Assembly (NCBI GenBank): GCA_032718865.1
Contig: JALUTQ010000041.1
Coordinates: forward strand, 1,674,001-1,738,000
Direction of reading: 5' to 3'
Length of the DNA stretch: 64,000 nt
From: Tilletia caries
Taxonomy: Eukaryota > Basidiomycota > Exobasidiomycetes > Tilletiales > Tilletiaceae
Shown piece after piece: positions 43,268 through 55,025 of the stretch. Each line of letters starts with the position of its first letter. The stretch's first letter is position 1. The notes under the pieces are model-generated. The model ran no database searches. It saw only the letters and a program-made list of their open reading frames with translations, and was not told the DNA's origin. The position numbers were made by a program, and so were the translations under genes.

Positions 43268-46200
43268 ATGGCGGGCCCAAGCAGTTCCTCATCCGACTCT
43301 CCGTTGCCTCAGAATGTCCTCTTTGTTGCTGCCGATCCTGGGGAGGTGAGTATTGGCATTTGGCATCGATATTCCTCCCTCCAGCTGGATGCAAATTGCT
43401 GACCTGACTCCTCTGGGCTCCGGGCTCTCTTTTTTACCCTTCGCATAGTTTCTTGTTCCCTTTTCTCTTCCTAAGGATGGTCGCAGCCTCCGAACGCTGC
43501 CCAATGGAGTCAACTGTACGCCAGAAAAGCGGCTCATTGCGGTTCATTACGCCTTTCATAGCAAGACGAAGCGCCCACTTCCTGAATCGACGAAGAGCAT
43601 GGGCCTGGGAAAGACGACACTGTACCGATGGAAGACTGAGTATAATTCTTGGTTGAAGTCAGTAACAGTCTGTGTGACGTGACGATATGCGATGCGTTAT
43701 GTTCGCTGACACTGGGCTTCCCGAATCTATCATGATTTTTCCCTTTTAGAGCACCTCAGTCTGCTGCGCTCAAAGCACACGTCGCTGCTCTGCATCGGCG
43801 ATCTGATGCCGAGAATCTCGCGCGTTTCCTCGACCTTTCCCCTTCGGTCAACAATCCCAGTCCTGACGGGACCAGGCCCACCACACGCGCAGATGGTCTG
43901 GGCCCAAATGCAGAAGCCCATGATCCTGACGCGGGTTTGCTTCAGCCTGGTCAGCTGCCACTTGAGCAGCTGGACAACATTTGCCGTGTTGGTGGGGCTG
44001 AGCTTCCCACAGATGAGGAGGTGGAGAAGCTTGGTGAGGTCGATGACGATCTGAACGAGGAGGGAGGTGCTCTGGTGGGAGAAACCCTCACAACGCCGTC
44101 ACTCTACACAGGTCTTCCCAACGGCCAGGTACTCATAAAGTCTGGTCTGGTCCTCAGAAACAGTTTCTGGTATGTTCTCTCTGCCATTGTCCTTTCCCTC
44201 CCTCTGCACTCCTCTACCGTGAACAGCTCAAGATTCCCGTCCTTACGTCACCTTCTCAATCGATATGGTGAAGGGACTGACTTGTTACTTTCCATTCACT
44301 TTTCCTACCTCTCTCTGTCCGGCAGGCATTCTTTCGGGGTCTCGCTCGTCTTCGTCGCGCTGGAGAGTCCGGAGAGGAAGGTGGTGGAAGCAGCGCCAGC
44401 GACGTGCTGGTCACTGAGCAGAAGCTCGTTACCTTCCTTAAGTGAGTATTGATTTCATCTATGGATGCGAGCCCCTTTCTGCTTGTTGTCTGTGACCTCA
44501 TCTGCAGGCTGGCTGCAGACTGAACTGACTGTGATATGAATGCTGGCTGATGTGATTCTGCTTTGTAGCTGCTTGATTCTACGCAAGAAGCCCTGGTTGA
44601 CGGTGGAGACGATAGACACCCACATCAAAGCGATCACGGACCTCTGGAAGATTCAGCAACTCGCCGGAAAGAACTCTCATCCGTCACCCAGAGAAGGCGG
44701 TCTCGTCAAGGCATATCGCACAGCAGTCATCAAGAGCAAGGCTAAGCAGAGCGCCGCCAGCTATGAAGACAAGGCCAAGCACTCGCTCGTTGATGGCTAT
44801 GATGAGCGCGGCCACGAGCGCATCAGTCAGTGGTACCTAGAGCGCGCCAGCCAGAAGCTTGGCGAGGAGCGGCACGACTGTCTTCGGTCTCGCCTGGACT
44901 TCTTGCTTTCGCACGCGATCATGGGTCGGTCCGAAGATCTTCGGGGCGCAAAGCTGTCAGACATGTACAGCTACAACGTGAGTATTTTTGTGTGTCTGTT
45001 GTGTTGTGTTGTGCTCTGTTGCGTTGCGATGTGACTGTGGGGTTCTGATGTCCTTGTGATTGAACCGAACCGACAGGTTCCTTACTCCAGCCCGCATCCA
45101 TGTCATGCTCTCGTCATCACCTTCCTCGAGAGCAAAGCCAACACCGGCGGACGCAAGGAACGAGGCATCGCAATTCGCCACCGCAACGTCGAGGTTTGTC
45201 CCATTGGGGCACTGGCAATGTACCTGTTCTACAGGTTTGATGTGTGCTCCGAAGATCCTCCCGACTTCACTACACGGAGGCCACTGGTACGACAAGTTTT
45301 TGCTGGTGTCGAGCAAGGATCCTTCGTCCGGCATAGTTTGGGACCAGCAGGCGGAGCTCCTCCGCAAAGCCTTTGCAGAGTTGGATATCACCTCCTCCAA
45401 ACTCACTCATGCCATGCGCGGCGGTGGTGCGAGGTTTGCGAGCGCTTCTGGCTGCTCAGAAGACTCCATTCGCAAGCATGGAAGGTGGTGCGGCGATCGT
45501 CTCATGGAACGATACTTAACCTCTATCGCCATCACACCAGTTCGAGCACTGGCCGGCTTTTTCCACCCAAGGCGGCGACCATTGGCTCCCCCCGCTCCAT
45601 TCGCGAGCCCTCTCCTCAGCTGAGTGGTGCAAATTTTCCCCTGGTTGGAGGCAGCAGAGGAGGCATTGGAGAGCAGGAGTGGTTCAGATACAGACGATGC
45701 TGGGGTCGAGTTCTTGAGGCTGCTGAAATTCCTTCGCAGTGTACTGCTGCAGGATGCGGTCTACTTGGCGGCGAAGTTTACCACTCTTTCCCTTTGGCAG
45801 CACATTCACTTCAATACAGCAGCTTTCTCCTCCTTCGCAGCCGAGCTGCAAGGAGCCGTGGACACGACACCTTGCCCCCTCGACGCTCAGCTGTCAACGA
45901 TTGTCCCGACCATCAGCCATGCACTGGGTGACGTGCGCGGCCAGCTATACTCGCTCAAGACCAACCACGATGACTTCAAGAACCTCCTTGCGACCACCGC
46001 CCACCAAGTCAACGCGCTCTACGCAAGAATCTTCGAGCAGCCGCCGAACAACGACGGTCAGCGAAGCGCGCTGCTAAGCGCACACACTGCTCTGATGCAG
46101 AGCATCAAGAGCATGACGGACGCATCGCAGCAGGTTTGTAGTTCCCAGACTTTCATGTCCCCTTCCACTTGTGCGCTGGCTGGTTCACAATTCTGACTTC

Positions 46201-46766
46201 TCATCTTTCCTTCCTTTCCTACCGTCCTCAGATATCACAATCATTTTTCCAGTCCATCTCCTCCTTTTCCTTTCCCGTCGGATCCCACGACTGCTCAGGC
46301 CACCCTCACTCAAGCGACATCGACGTCGATGCTGCTCCTCCCTGCCCCTGCGCCCGGCCCCGTCCCGTTCCTCAACTCCTCCTCCACCACCAGCTCTGGT
46401 TCCTCCCCCTTGCCGTCCTCGTCCGCTGATGCGCTTCCAGCTATCACCACCATGGTGGAGCTGATGCGGGCATGGACGCAAGGCGGATCTGGACTTCGGC
46501 CGCTGTCGGAGTTCAGCACCGCTGGGCTCAGTGGTGCGGTCCAGCAGAAAGTCAGCCGTTGGCGTAGATTGGCGAGCGTGGTCGAGGAGATGGCGTTGAT
46601 TGAGACAGGAGCGGAAGGGAGGCGACGACGGCGCGGCACGGAGGAGGTGGCGGAGACGATGGACCGGGCCATCAAGAAGAGGAAGGTTGGACTCAGGAAG
46701 CTGGTTGACATGGTTGCGAAGGAAGATACGAAGGCTTCGTTTTTGGAGGAGCTGGAGTGGATCTAG
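43268..46766 (+). pseudogene. Crypton-3 tyrosine recombinase with GCR1_C domain, frameshifted
   Basis: Same exon plan as Crypton-1. Exon 1 43268-43345 (MAGPSSSSSDSP); exon 2 from 43476 with RLIAVHYAF and TTLYRWK; exon 3 43750-44169; exon 4 44326-44441 ending LVTEQKLVTFL; exon 5 44569-44977 (CLILRKKPW); exon 6 45077-46133 with the recombinase motifs THAMRGGGARF, KHGRW and ERYL; exon 7 46232-46766 with GCR1_C-like AVQQKVSRWRRL. In exon 6 the protein sense changes register near 45270 and again near 45560-45630, the first of the later changes at a run of five T. As assembled it would not make a full protein. The copy is more than a distant relative of Crypton-1, because exon borders are the same. 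Confidence 0.75.
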
Positions 46767-48735
46767 GTCAGGTTCTCCATCACTGTTTACTGTTTTTGTA
46801 TCTTATCAGGCCACGATTATGTTTTCCAAGTATCATAGGATGTTCATTGCGAGTGCACCTTGTCGTGAGGGCTCATTAAGAGGATCGTTAAGAGACACGG
46901 TGCATAAAAGAGGGAGACTGTAGAAGAGGAGCAGACAGGAGGAGAGCAAGGGCAGAGCCGCAGACAGAAAGAGAGCAAGGGGCCAAGGGCAGAGCCGCAG
47001 AGAGGGAAGAGGGAAGAGAAACGCTGGAGGAATCGGACAGACAGAATGAGGAAAAGAATATCAATAAGTTGGAGACTCTGCGAGAGTCGAGACTGCTCTG
47101 TGGCTGAGAGGATGACACGAAAAAGTGACAGAAGAAGGAGAGAATGATCAGCAAGAAGGAGAGAATGATTAGCAAGCACGATTAGCAAGCAGGAGTTAAA
47201 TATATTGATCCGTCGCAAACCTAGCATCCACGAAATTGCTGCGTGCAGAGGCCTGAGAGAGTGGCAAGGAGAGGGTGACAGAAGACGGGGTGACAGAAGA
47301 CAGGGTGACGAAAGAGAGGGTGACAGAAGAGAGGGTGACAGAAGAGAGAAATGTTAGCAAGAAAAAGGTGTTCATCCGCCGTGAACCTGTGGAAGGAGGA
47401 AAGGAACCGTGGAAGGCAAGCGCTGGGATAGCAGTCAGTGATTTAACTGGTTTCGATGTATATTGCAGAACGTAGCACAAGGGTAAGGGGGGGGGTGAGG
47501 TTTAATAATAACACACGCGAAAAATCCAGGGACTTTACTTAGAAACACTGAGGAGTAGAAGTTAAAGAAGAACACACTGAACAAAAGGGACGGAGCGACT
47601 GTCAGCGATAGTCTGCACACTGCAGGAAAAACGAAGCAGTTGCAGACGCACCTTCATTCCAGAGAGCAACGATCTGCGAAAGAGAGAAGAGAGAGAGAAG
47701 AAAGTAGAAACTGAGAGAGGGCCTGCAAAAATCGAGAATGTCAGTAAGCTGCTTCGTGAGCGTCAGCGCCGTGACGCGCTTTCTCACCCTCCGTGATTCT
47801 CTCGAATCCTATGAGCCTTGAGCCTGAGAGCTGCGCAAATAGAGTATAAGAGTATCAGTAATCAGACAATGTCAGTTCTATGCGAAGAGAGAGCGAAAGA
47901 GAGGAGAGCAGAAAGAGAGAAAGAGAGGAGAAGAAGAGAGGAGAGGAAGAAAGGGGACGATGCTGCTACTCACCGTTGTGAACTCGAAAAGAAGGGGGAG
48001 CCGGGGGCAGCTGCAGTTGAAGCGCCTGAGTGAAGCCGGAAGCGCCTGAAAACGGAAATCAGGGGAGGGAAGAGAAGAGAAGGAGAAAGATAGTAAGCAG
48101 ATGAATCATGGAAGCTGGAAGCTGGAAGAGAAAACGAAGAGGGGGATGAGTCAATGAGTGTACTCGGAAGCATGCATGATGCAACGTACTGACTGATAAG
48201 ACGCACAACGAGGACCGCAGCAGTGAGCAGTCAGCAGACGCGGCCTTGACCAGTGCTGGTGAAGTCGTGGCTCGTGAAGGACGGGTCGAGCTCTGTGTAC
48301 TGTGGATGAAAGAGGAATGGACGATCAGCTTCCTCCCTCCGAGCGTATTGTGTCGGCGCCCGGCGGTGATGCTCACCGTCCCTGAAAACCTATGTGTGGG
48401 GCGTGGGCGTTCCTGTAAACCTGTGGTGGTATGAGTGGGTGTCAGGAAACCAAGTGGAGGGACGGTTTCTGCGGTCAATCCCCGATTGTGGAGCTGACCA
48501 CGGACTGACCATGGGCAGACCGACCCTGGAACACCCCAATCTCTAAAGAGACTGGGGAATAGTCAAGTTATCACTATTAGTTATAACTATATAGTTATCA
48601 TAGTTACATAGTGAAGATAGTTGCCGAGCCTTGGTTGCGACAAGTGCGCAGTTGAGTAGTACACTGCCGGCAAATTCTAGCGTTAGAGTAACGCTAGCCG
48701 AAACTTCTCAGAGTGCTACGAGACCACTGTAGGAG
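46767..48735 (-). other. Purine-rich stretch with minus-strand micro-exon-like signals
   Basis: No protein recognised. On the minus strand, donor/branch/acceptor sets delimit very small exons: 47830-47788 (43 nt, between introns 47831-47973 and 47723-47787, the latter with TTACTGAC and TTTGCAG) and 47673-47652 (22 nt). This may be a spliced non-coding RNA or a gene of tiny exons. A 14-bp palindrome TAACTATATAGTTA lies at 48584-48597. Confidence 0.3.
47271..47348. repeat. Minisatellite, about 15-bp unit, five copies
   Basis: Imperfect tandem copies of GAGGGTGACAGAAGA. It is intragenic only if the micro-exon transcript is real. Confidence 0.85.
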
Positions 48736-48740
48736 GTAGG

Positions 48741-49362
48741 TGTCAGGGACAGCAAAGGGAAGCCTGTGGAAGGAGGAAGAAAGTGTGAACGAGGAGAAGG
48801 CGAGGAAGACGAGGAGTAGTGAAGTGAGGTAGTCCAGGCTTAGATTGATCAGTGAAGAGAAGTAATAGAACACAGAGGGAAATGGACCTCTTATATACAC
48901 GTTTGAGCTATGGGTGTACGAAGGGCTGTGAACGGAGAAGGTGGGAAGTCAGGAGTACGCGTAGGAGGGGAGCAGGGGCGAAGCGGGAAGAGGAGAGGCG
49001 GGAGACGAGTGGAAGAGATGGCGAGACTGGGCGAAGAGGGCGAGACTGGTGATAGGGCGGAAGCGGAGTGCCAAAAGGGACTGAAGCGGAGATGGCAGTG
49101 TGGTGATGAGACTGGGACCGGGTTGGATGATGGTCGCAGTCGAAGAGACGAGAATCAGGAGAGCGCGAGAGAGAGGGAGAAGCAGAAGGGGAAGCAGGGA
49201 AGATGGAAGCGGAGAAAGCAGAGAAGGTGGAAGCGGAGATGGAGGCGAGGATTATGGTGTTGGTTGTCGGAAGGTGAATGTTGAGGATGTTCTGGTTGAA
49301 GGTGTTGGTTCCAATGTGGTGACTTGTCGAGGCCGAGATGGTTCCAGGCTGTGATCCTCACA
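48741..49362 (-). repeat. 3' LTR (622 bp) of the chromovirus
   Basis: Ends TG...CA; pairs with 55026-55647. It contains the minus-strand TATA-like TATATAAG at 48890-48897. Confidence 0.95.
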
Positions 49363-49492
49363 CTATCCCCCTCTCAAGTGCCGAGCACCTGCGAGGCTGT
49401 GGTGTGGGAGAGTGCGCGGAGCAGGGCGGCGGTGGAGCGAGGAAACAGTGCGCTGGCGCCAAGCTGGAAAAAAAATTGCCTCTTTGAACGGC

Positions 49493-50520
49493 TCAATGGC
49501 CGCGGCCGCGGGAGCGCAAGACACGACCTTGAGCGGGAGGTTGAGACGCGAACGGAGCAGATGCCGTGCTTGTCGAGGGCGCTGCTGCTGCAGGTGCGGG
49601 AGCTGCTGGGTGCGGGAGGGCGGGCGGCGACGAGCGCGCGACGGGCGATGATGGTGCGGGGACTCGAGACAAGACGGCAGAGTCTTGTCGAGGCGAGATG
49701 GTAGTGCGCAGGGTGGACGAGGCCGGCTGCGATACACGCGCACGAGCAGGCAAAACACGATCTGGGAGAACAGAACGCGCAAATTGCTGCACGTCGCCGG
49801 GAGTTGCGCGGGGCTCGATGAGGACGCGGTCCCGGAGGTGGCGCACGTTGAAGGGCGTCGGGCGTAGGTCTGCCGGGACGGGGTAACGAGGGTAACGACG
49901 GTGGAAGGCCTGCAGGAGGGGCTCGAGGGATACTGGAATGTCGCTGAGAGAACGCCACGTGTCCTCCGAGGCAGGCTTATCGCGCCAGCGGAGAAGGTAA
50001 TGGTATCGGTTCCGAATCTTGCGCTGGTCAATGATCTGTTCCACTGCCTGCCATGCTTGATCGAGTGTGGGAGCAAGGGTGGGCGGGGCAGGGGGCGCGT
50101 CTGAGCTGTTGGAGCCGGCGAAGGGCTCAAGAAGCACAACGGGGAACACGGGGTGCAATGAGGAGAGCTGTGGAGGCAAGGTGAGCCGATAGGCAGAGCT
50201 GCCGATCTGCTCGGAGATCTCGAAGGGGCCAAGGCGACGATGATCCAACTTGTCCGAGGGACGTGTGGTTGGAATGTTGCGGCGGAGTAACCAAACACGA
50301 TCGCCCGTCTTGTACTGAGGAGCAGGCGTGCGATGCTGGTTGTAGTAGGAAGCCATCTGGTCTTTGGCCCACCTGAGTTGAGCGCGCACCTCGTGCCATG
50401 TGCGCTCGAGGTGCTCGGCAAGCTGCTCGGCAGCGGGAACGACTGTGGAGGAGGCGATGCCGGGAGCGAACGAGGGGTGGTATCCACGAGTGATGAAAAA
50501 GGCGATTGCTCGGTGGAGGC
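49493..50520 (-). CDS. Integrase C-terminus and chromodomain of the chromovirus (frame 2)
   Basis: Continues the Pol protein after a one-base register change at a run of five A (plus strand 50496-50500). Features in order: FFITRGYHPS, a conserved integrase core end; a GPF-type module (RRLGPFEISEQIGSSAYRL); and a chromodomain at about 50050-49892 (VEQIIDQRKIRNRYHYLLRW, then WRSLSDI), which in this family directs insertion to marked chromatin. A Pro/Ser-rich tail follows to 49493. It belongs to the same gene as the preceding pol frame; a one-base homopolymer loss, real or from sequencing, explains the break. Confidence 0.8.
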
Positions 50521-53500
50521 AGAGCGAGCGTTGTTGAAAGCAAAATCCGCAAGGGGCAACCAAGTCGCCCAATCGTCCTGATGGTAGGAGATGTAGCAAC
50601 GCAGGTAGGCATCAAGGGTTTGGATTGTGCGTTCGCTCTTGCCGTTGGTCTGGGGATGGTACGCTGTGGAAGGAGAGGCTTTGACGTCGAGCAGCTGAAG
50701 GAGGCGGCGCCAGAACTGGGAGATGAAGGTGGCGCCACGATCGGAGATGATGCGCTCGGGCAGGCCGTGTAATCGGAAGATGTTGACCAGAAACTGCTGG
50801 GCGAGGGTGTTGGCATCATCTGACTTGTTACAGGGGACAAAGTGGGCTTCCCCCGAGAAGTGGTCAACAACAATCCAAATGGAGTCAAAGCCATTGGAGG
50901 GCGGCAGGTCCACGGCATGATCCATGCTTATGAGCTGCCATGGCCGGGTGGGAACCTCGAGAGGTTGAAGTTGGCCGTAAGGGAGATGACGAGGGGTCTT
51001 GTTCCGGGCGCACGAGTCGCAACATCGCACGTAGTCGCGGACGGTGCGTCGCGACCCGGGCCAATCGAAGCTGCGGGAGACAAGATCGTGTGTGACTGCG
51101 TGGCCTCGGTGGCCGGCGGCAGGGCTGTCGTGGTGTTGAGCAATGATTGACCGGCGGAGGGACTGAGGGACAAAGAGGCGCTGCTGGAAGAGGTAGTTGT
51201 CACCGTCTTGGTGGAAGCGGGAGTCTTGAGACTCCACGGCAGCTGCAAACTCGGAGTCATTAGCACACAGTTCCTGTAGTTGAGCGAGTAGCTCACTCGA
51301 GGGCGCTTGAAAGGAGAGGACTGCTTGAGGACCGAGGGATGTTGAGGGAGGATGGGTTGCTTGAGGACTTGAGAGATTTGAGGGACTTGAGGGACTTGAG
51401 GGACTTGAGGGAAAGATGGTTGCTTGAAGACTGAGGGGATTTGAAGAAGAAGAGGAATGAATGTGTTGAGGAGAGGTAGAAGGGGAAGGATGGCGGAGAC
51501 GTTGAGGTGGGAGGAGGACTTGAAGGCGGTGATTGTTGTCCGAGGCGGCACCATAGTCGGGACGACGGGAAGGGGGGTCGGCAGGGTTCTTGGCGCCGGC
51601 CAGATGCTCGATGACGAAGTGGAATTCGGCAAGCTGCTCTTGCCAGCGGGCTTGACGGTCATTGAGTCGTTGGGCCTGCTGGAAGTAGACGAGGTTGCGG
51701 TGGTCGGTGAGGATGGTGAGCTGGCTGGCGCAGCCGTGGCACCAGTGTCGGAATTGGCGTAAGCCCTCGACAATGGCCAGCATCTCCTTGTCGTAGGCGG
51801 TGTAATTCTTCTCGGCCGGGGCGAGTTGACGGGAGAAGAAGGCGACGGGGTGTTGGACGTCGTCGTCGTCTGGTTGATGGAGGTTGGCGGCGAGGGCGAA
51901 GTCCGAGGCGTCGGTTATGAGCTGGATGGGACGGGTAGGGTCAAAAGAGCGGAGGAGAGGAGCGGAGAGTAAGGCATTGCGGAGGGAAGTGAAGGAGAGG
52001 TAAGCAGAAGTGGAAGGGCCGATGTCGAAGGGTGTATCCTTGTGGGTGAGGGCTGAAAGGGCGCCGGCATGATGGGCGTAGCGGGAGACGAAGCGACGGT
52101 AGAAATTGCAGAAGCCGAGGAACTGTTGGATCTGCTTGACGTTGGTTGGCAAGGGCCACTCCCGGATGGTGCTGAGTTTGTCTGGATCCATCTCGAGGGT
52201 ACCCTGGCCGATGAAGAAGCCGAGGAACTCCACGCGAGGCTGCGCGAAGTCGCACTTCTCCAGCTTGGCGAAGAGTTGAGCGGAGAGGAGGTCGGTGAGC
52301 ACGGCGCGAACGTGTGTCCAGTGCTCGTCCAGGGTGTTGCTGTAAATTAGAATATCTTCGAGGTATACGGCTGCATACCTGCCGATGTGTGTGCGGAGAA
52401 CGTCAGTGATAAAAGCTTGGAAGACTGGAGGAGCATTAGTCAGTCCAAACGGCATCACCAACGTCTCGTAGAGACCAAAGTGCGTGCGGAACGCGGTTTT
52501 CCATTCCTCACCGCTGGCAACCCGAAGAAGGTTGTAAGCGGCGCGGAGGTCGATCTTGGTGAAGAACTGAGCGCGGCGGGTAGAGTCGAGAAGCTGGTCG
52601 ATGCGAGGAAGAGGGTTTCGATTCTTGATGGAGATGGCGTTGAGGCCGCGGTAGTCCACGCACAGGCGGAGGCTACCGTCCTTCTTCTTGACGAACAGGA
52701 TGGGCGAGGAAGCGGGCGAGGAGGAGGGTCGGATGAGGCCGAGGCGGAGCTGCTCCTCGAGCCATTCGTGGAGTGTCTTGAGCTCCTTGGGCGAGAGGAT
52801 GTAGAGAGGCCCTCGAGGCGGGACCGTGTCGGGCTTGAGGGGGAGGGTGATGTCGTATGGGCGATGGGGAGGGAGCTGCTGAGCGGAGGACTTGGAGAAC
52901 ACGGGGGCGAGATCGTGGAGCTGAGGGGGGACCTTGGAGAGGTCAACGTCGTGGGACGGGGCGGAGGAGCTGCCGATAGCGATTCCCAGCGCGCTGGTTG
53001 AAGCGCCCGAAGGGAGCTGGTCGCTGGTACCGGAGGAAAGAACGAGGGCAAGAGCGCCCGAGGAGATGCCGTCCAGCCAGTCTTGATGAAAGGCTTCGGC
53101 GGAGACGATGGAGATGGTGCTGCTCGACAGAGCGGAAATCAGGGGATCAGCCTGAGCCGCAGAACCAAGAGACTCACTGGCAACACCAGGCGGACGCAAA
53201 CACCGCGCACGCGAGGAGTTGGAGGAGGAGGTCGTCGAGCAGGGGACGGTGCAGCCTTGAGGGGTTTTGCACGTGGAGGGGCAACGGTCGAATAGGAGGA
53301 GATGTCGTTGCCAGTCGATATGAGGGTCGTGACGGAGGAGCCAGGGGAGACCGAGAATGATGTCGAAGTTGCCGATGTCAGCCACGTAAAAGCAGATCTG
53401 CTCTACGTGTGACATCTGCTGAGTGCCGGAGAGGGAGAGAGTCGTTTGAAGCGAGTGTGTGACTGGAGGGAGAGGGCGACCGGCGACGTCTTCTACCGAG

Positions 53501-53931
53501 AGAGTCTGGTCGAGCTCGGTGAGAGAGCTGTCGAGGTCGTTTTTCTTGATGAAGGTTGGAGAGACGAAAAGGCCGAGGGCGCCGGAGTCGATAACGCATT
53601 GCGCGGTGAGGGTCTGAGACGAGAGAATGAGAGAACCGGAGACTGTGAAATGGGAAAGCGGATCAGAAAAGGAAGAGGGCATGGTGGGAGTTGCCTGCGT
53701 GGGCAACACCGGAGGCGCAGTTGGGAGCGGCACGAGGGTGAGCTGCCGCTGCGCCTGGCCGGGGCTCGCCGCGAGGTCGGGGCCGTCTAATCCCGCAGCC
53801 GAGCGTTTCCCGATACCGGATTGGCGGCGCGGGCAGAACGCGGGGCTGCTTGACGGGTTGCAGCGACCCGGGGAGCAGGTCGGGGAGGTCGAACAGGGCA
53901 GTCGCGTTTGATGTGGCCGGGCTGCTCGCAA
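50500..53931 (-). CDS. pol: Pol of the chromovirus: protease, RT, RNase H, integrase
   Basis: Open frame numbered from codon 1 at 53931; translation would enter by -1 frameshift at 53805-53811. Protease active site DSGA at about 115-118. RT about 370-620 with motif YLED at 523-526, where Y-x-D-D is expected. RNase H is contiguous: LITDASDF (Asp674), YDKEMLAI, TILTDHRNL and ADPPSRR. A Ser/Pro linker with a short tandem repeat follows. Integrase: His pair near 933-941, C971/C974, catalytic Asp1004, Asp1064 and Glu1100 (D,D-35-E). After codon ~1145 the protein sense leaves this frame; the frame itself runs on to 49363 without meaning. Confidence 0.88.
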
Positions 53932-55004
53932 TAGACGCAGAGGCCCATATCGAATCGTCGCTGTCGTTCTTCAGGCGTGAGAGCCTGGAACGCGGGAGCG
54001 CCGGGGCGGGGAGGCGACGTCAACGCGACGCGAGGAGCAGGTCGGCCCGGGGCGAAAGAAGGTCGAGGAGCGCCGGGGGAGAAGGAAGGCCGAGGAGCCG
54101 CAGAAGGGAAAGAGCTGCGGAAGGTACTCGCGATGGCAGAAGAGGAGTTAGCGTACGAGGAAGAGACGCCGCGTGATGTAAGTCGTTGTTCGACATCACG
54201 CTCCATCTTTCGCTCCATGAGACGGTTGTCGACGATGACCGCGAGCGCGATCATCTCCTCAAGTGTCTGAGGTTTGCCGCGCTGATGAACCTCGTCCTTG
54301 ACGTAGGTCTTGAGGCCGTTGTAGAAGTTGTCGGCGATGCGGCGGGGCGTGTCGTCGAGCTCGTAGCAATATGATTGGTACTCCGCGGCGTAGTTTGCCA
54401 CGGAGGTCTTTTGAACCAAGGTCTTGAGCTTGCGTTCGGCGGTAGCGCGGCGGTCGGGGTCGTCGAAGGTGGCATTGAAGAAGCGAAGGAACGTCTGCCA
54501 GTCGAGTAATTCGGGGATGACGAACTCGTATAAGGTCGAGTCGAACTGAAAGTTGGGGTCGAAGATGAGAAGTGGCTGAGGAGGGTAGGACGAGGCTCGG
54601 ACGATGTTTTCGGCCTTGATATACTGATCCGCATTGCGGCGAAGCAGGCCGAGGAACCACTTGAGAGCCGAGTCCTTGAGGAAAGAGGTGAAATATAGAA
54701 TTTTGGTGTGGACCGTGTTGTAACGAGCCTGGTCCGAGGCAAGATTGGCGAGGACATGGTACAGGAAGTCTTGGGACTCCCGGATGTCGCCGGCGAAGGT
54801 GGGTGGGGTGTGGAGTCGGGGTCCACGAGAATCGGCCGGTCGTAAGGAGGCGAGGGCGGCCGCAATCTGGGAGGTTGCTTGGGCAAGCATGGCCGACATG
54901 TCGACCGGTGGCGGAGGAGGGGGAGCTTGGGAACCTGGAGGAGGAGGCGGATTTGCCTCGGTGCCGGCGAAGGCGGGCATAGGGGTGTCTTGTACGATGT
55001 CCAT
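53787..55004 (-). CDS. gag: Gag of the chromovirus with CCHC knuckle
   Basis: 405 aa; the ATG is 21 nt inside the 5' LTR. The Pro-rich N-terminus is followed by a capsid-like region (PPTFAGDIRESQDFLYHVL, ALKWFLGLLRRN, DWQTFLRFFNATFDDPDRR), a Ser/Pro/Arg linker and a classical zinc knuckle CVYCEQPGHIKRDC. It ends at a TAG five codons after the GGGAAAC heptamer, where a share of ribosomes would slip into pol. Confidence 0.9.
   Translation of the reverse strand: MDIVQDTPMPAFAGTEANPPPPPGSQAPPPPPPVDMSAMLAQATSQIAAALASLRPADSRGPRLHTPPTFAGDIRESQDFLYHVLANLASDQARYNTVHTKILYFTSFLKDSALKWFLGLLRRNADQYIKAENIVRASSYPPQPLLIFDPNFQFDSTLYEFVIPELLDWQTFLRFFNATFDDPDRRATAERKLKTLVQKTSVANYAAEYQSYCYELDDTPRRIADNFYNGLKTYVKDEVHQRGKPQTLEEMIALAVIVDNRLMERKMERDVEQRLTSRGVSSSYANSSSAIASTFRSSFPSAAPRPSFSPGAPRPSFAPGRPAPRVALTSPPRPGAPAFQALTPEERQRRFDMGLCVYCEQPGHIKRDCPVRPPRPAPRVAATRQAAPRSARAANPVSGNARLRD
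53805..53811 (-). promoter_or_regulatory. Programmed -1 frameshift heptamer GGGAAAC
   Basis: On the minus strand G GGA AAC is aligned with the gag codons (TCG GGA AAC) in the X XXY YYZ pattern. Slipping back one base enters the pol frame before the gag stop. GC-rich sequence about 20 nt downstream could form the usual stimulating hairpin (CTCG-CGG-CGAG core). Confidence 0.75.
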
Positions 55005-55025
55005 GGCGAGGTAGACTGATCAAAA
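55005..55025 (-). other. Candidate self-priming site of the chromovirus
   Basis: The 21 nt between 5' LTR and gag ATG, on the minus strand, contain TTGATCAGT (55023-55015). This is complementary to ACTGATCAA in the LTR (55138-55130), which lies about 45 nt after the TATATAAG box (55182-55175), near where the transcript would start. No TGG for a tRNA is present. Confidence 0.55.

Noticed and set aside
49363..50490. C-terminal ~380 codons of the long chromovirus pol frame
   Set aside because: After the frame break the true protein sense lies in the neighbouring frame with GPF module and chromodomain; this part is low-complexity shadow.
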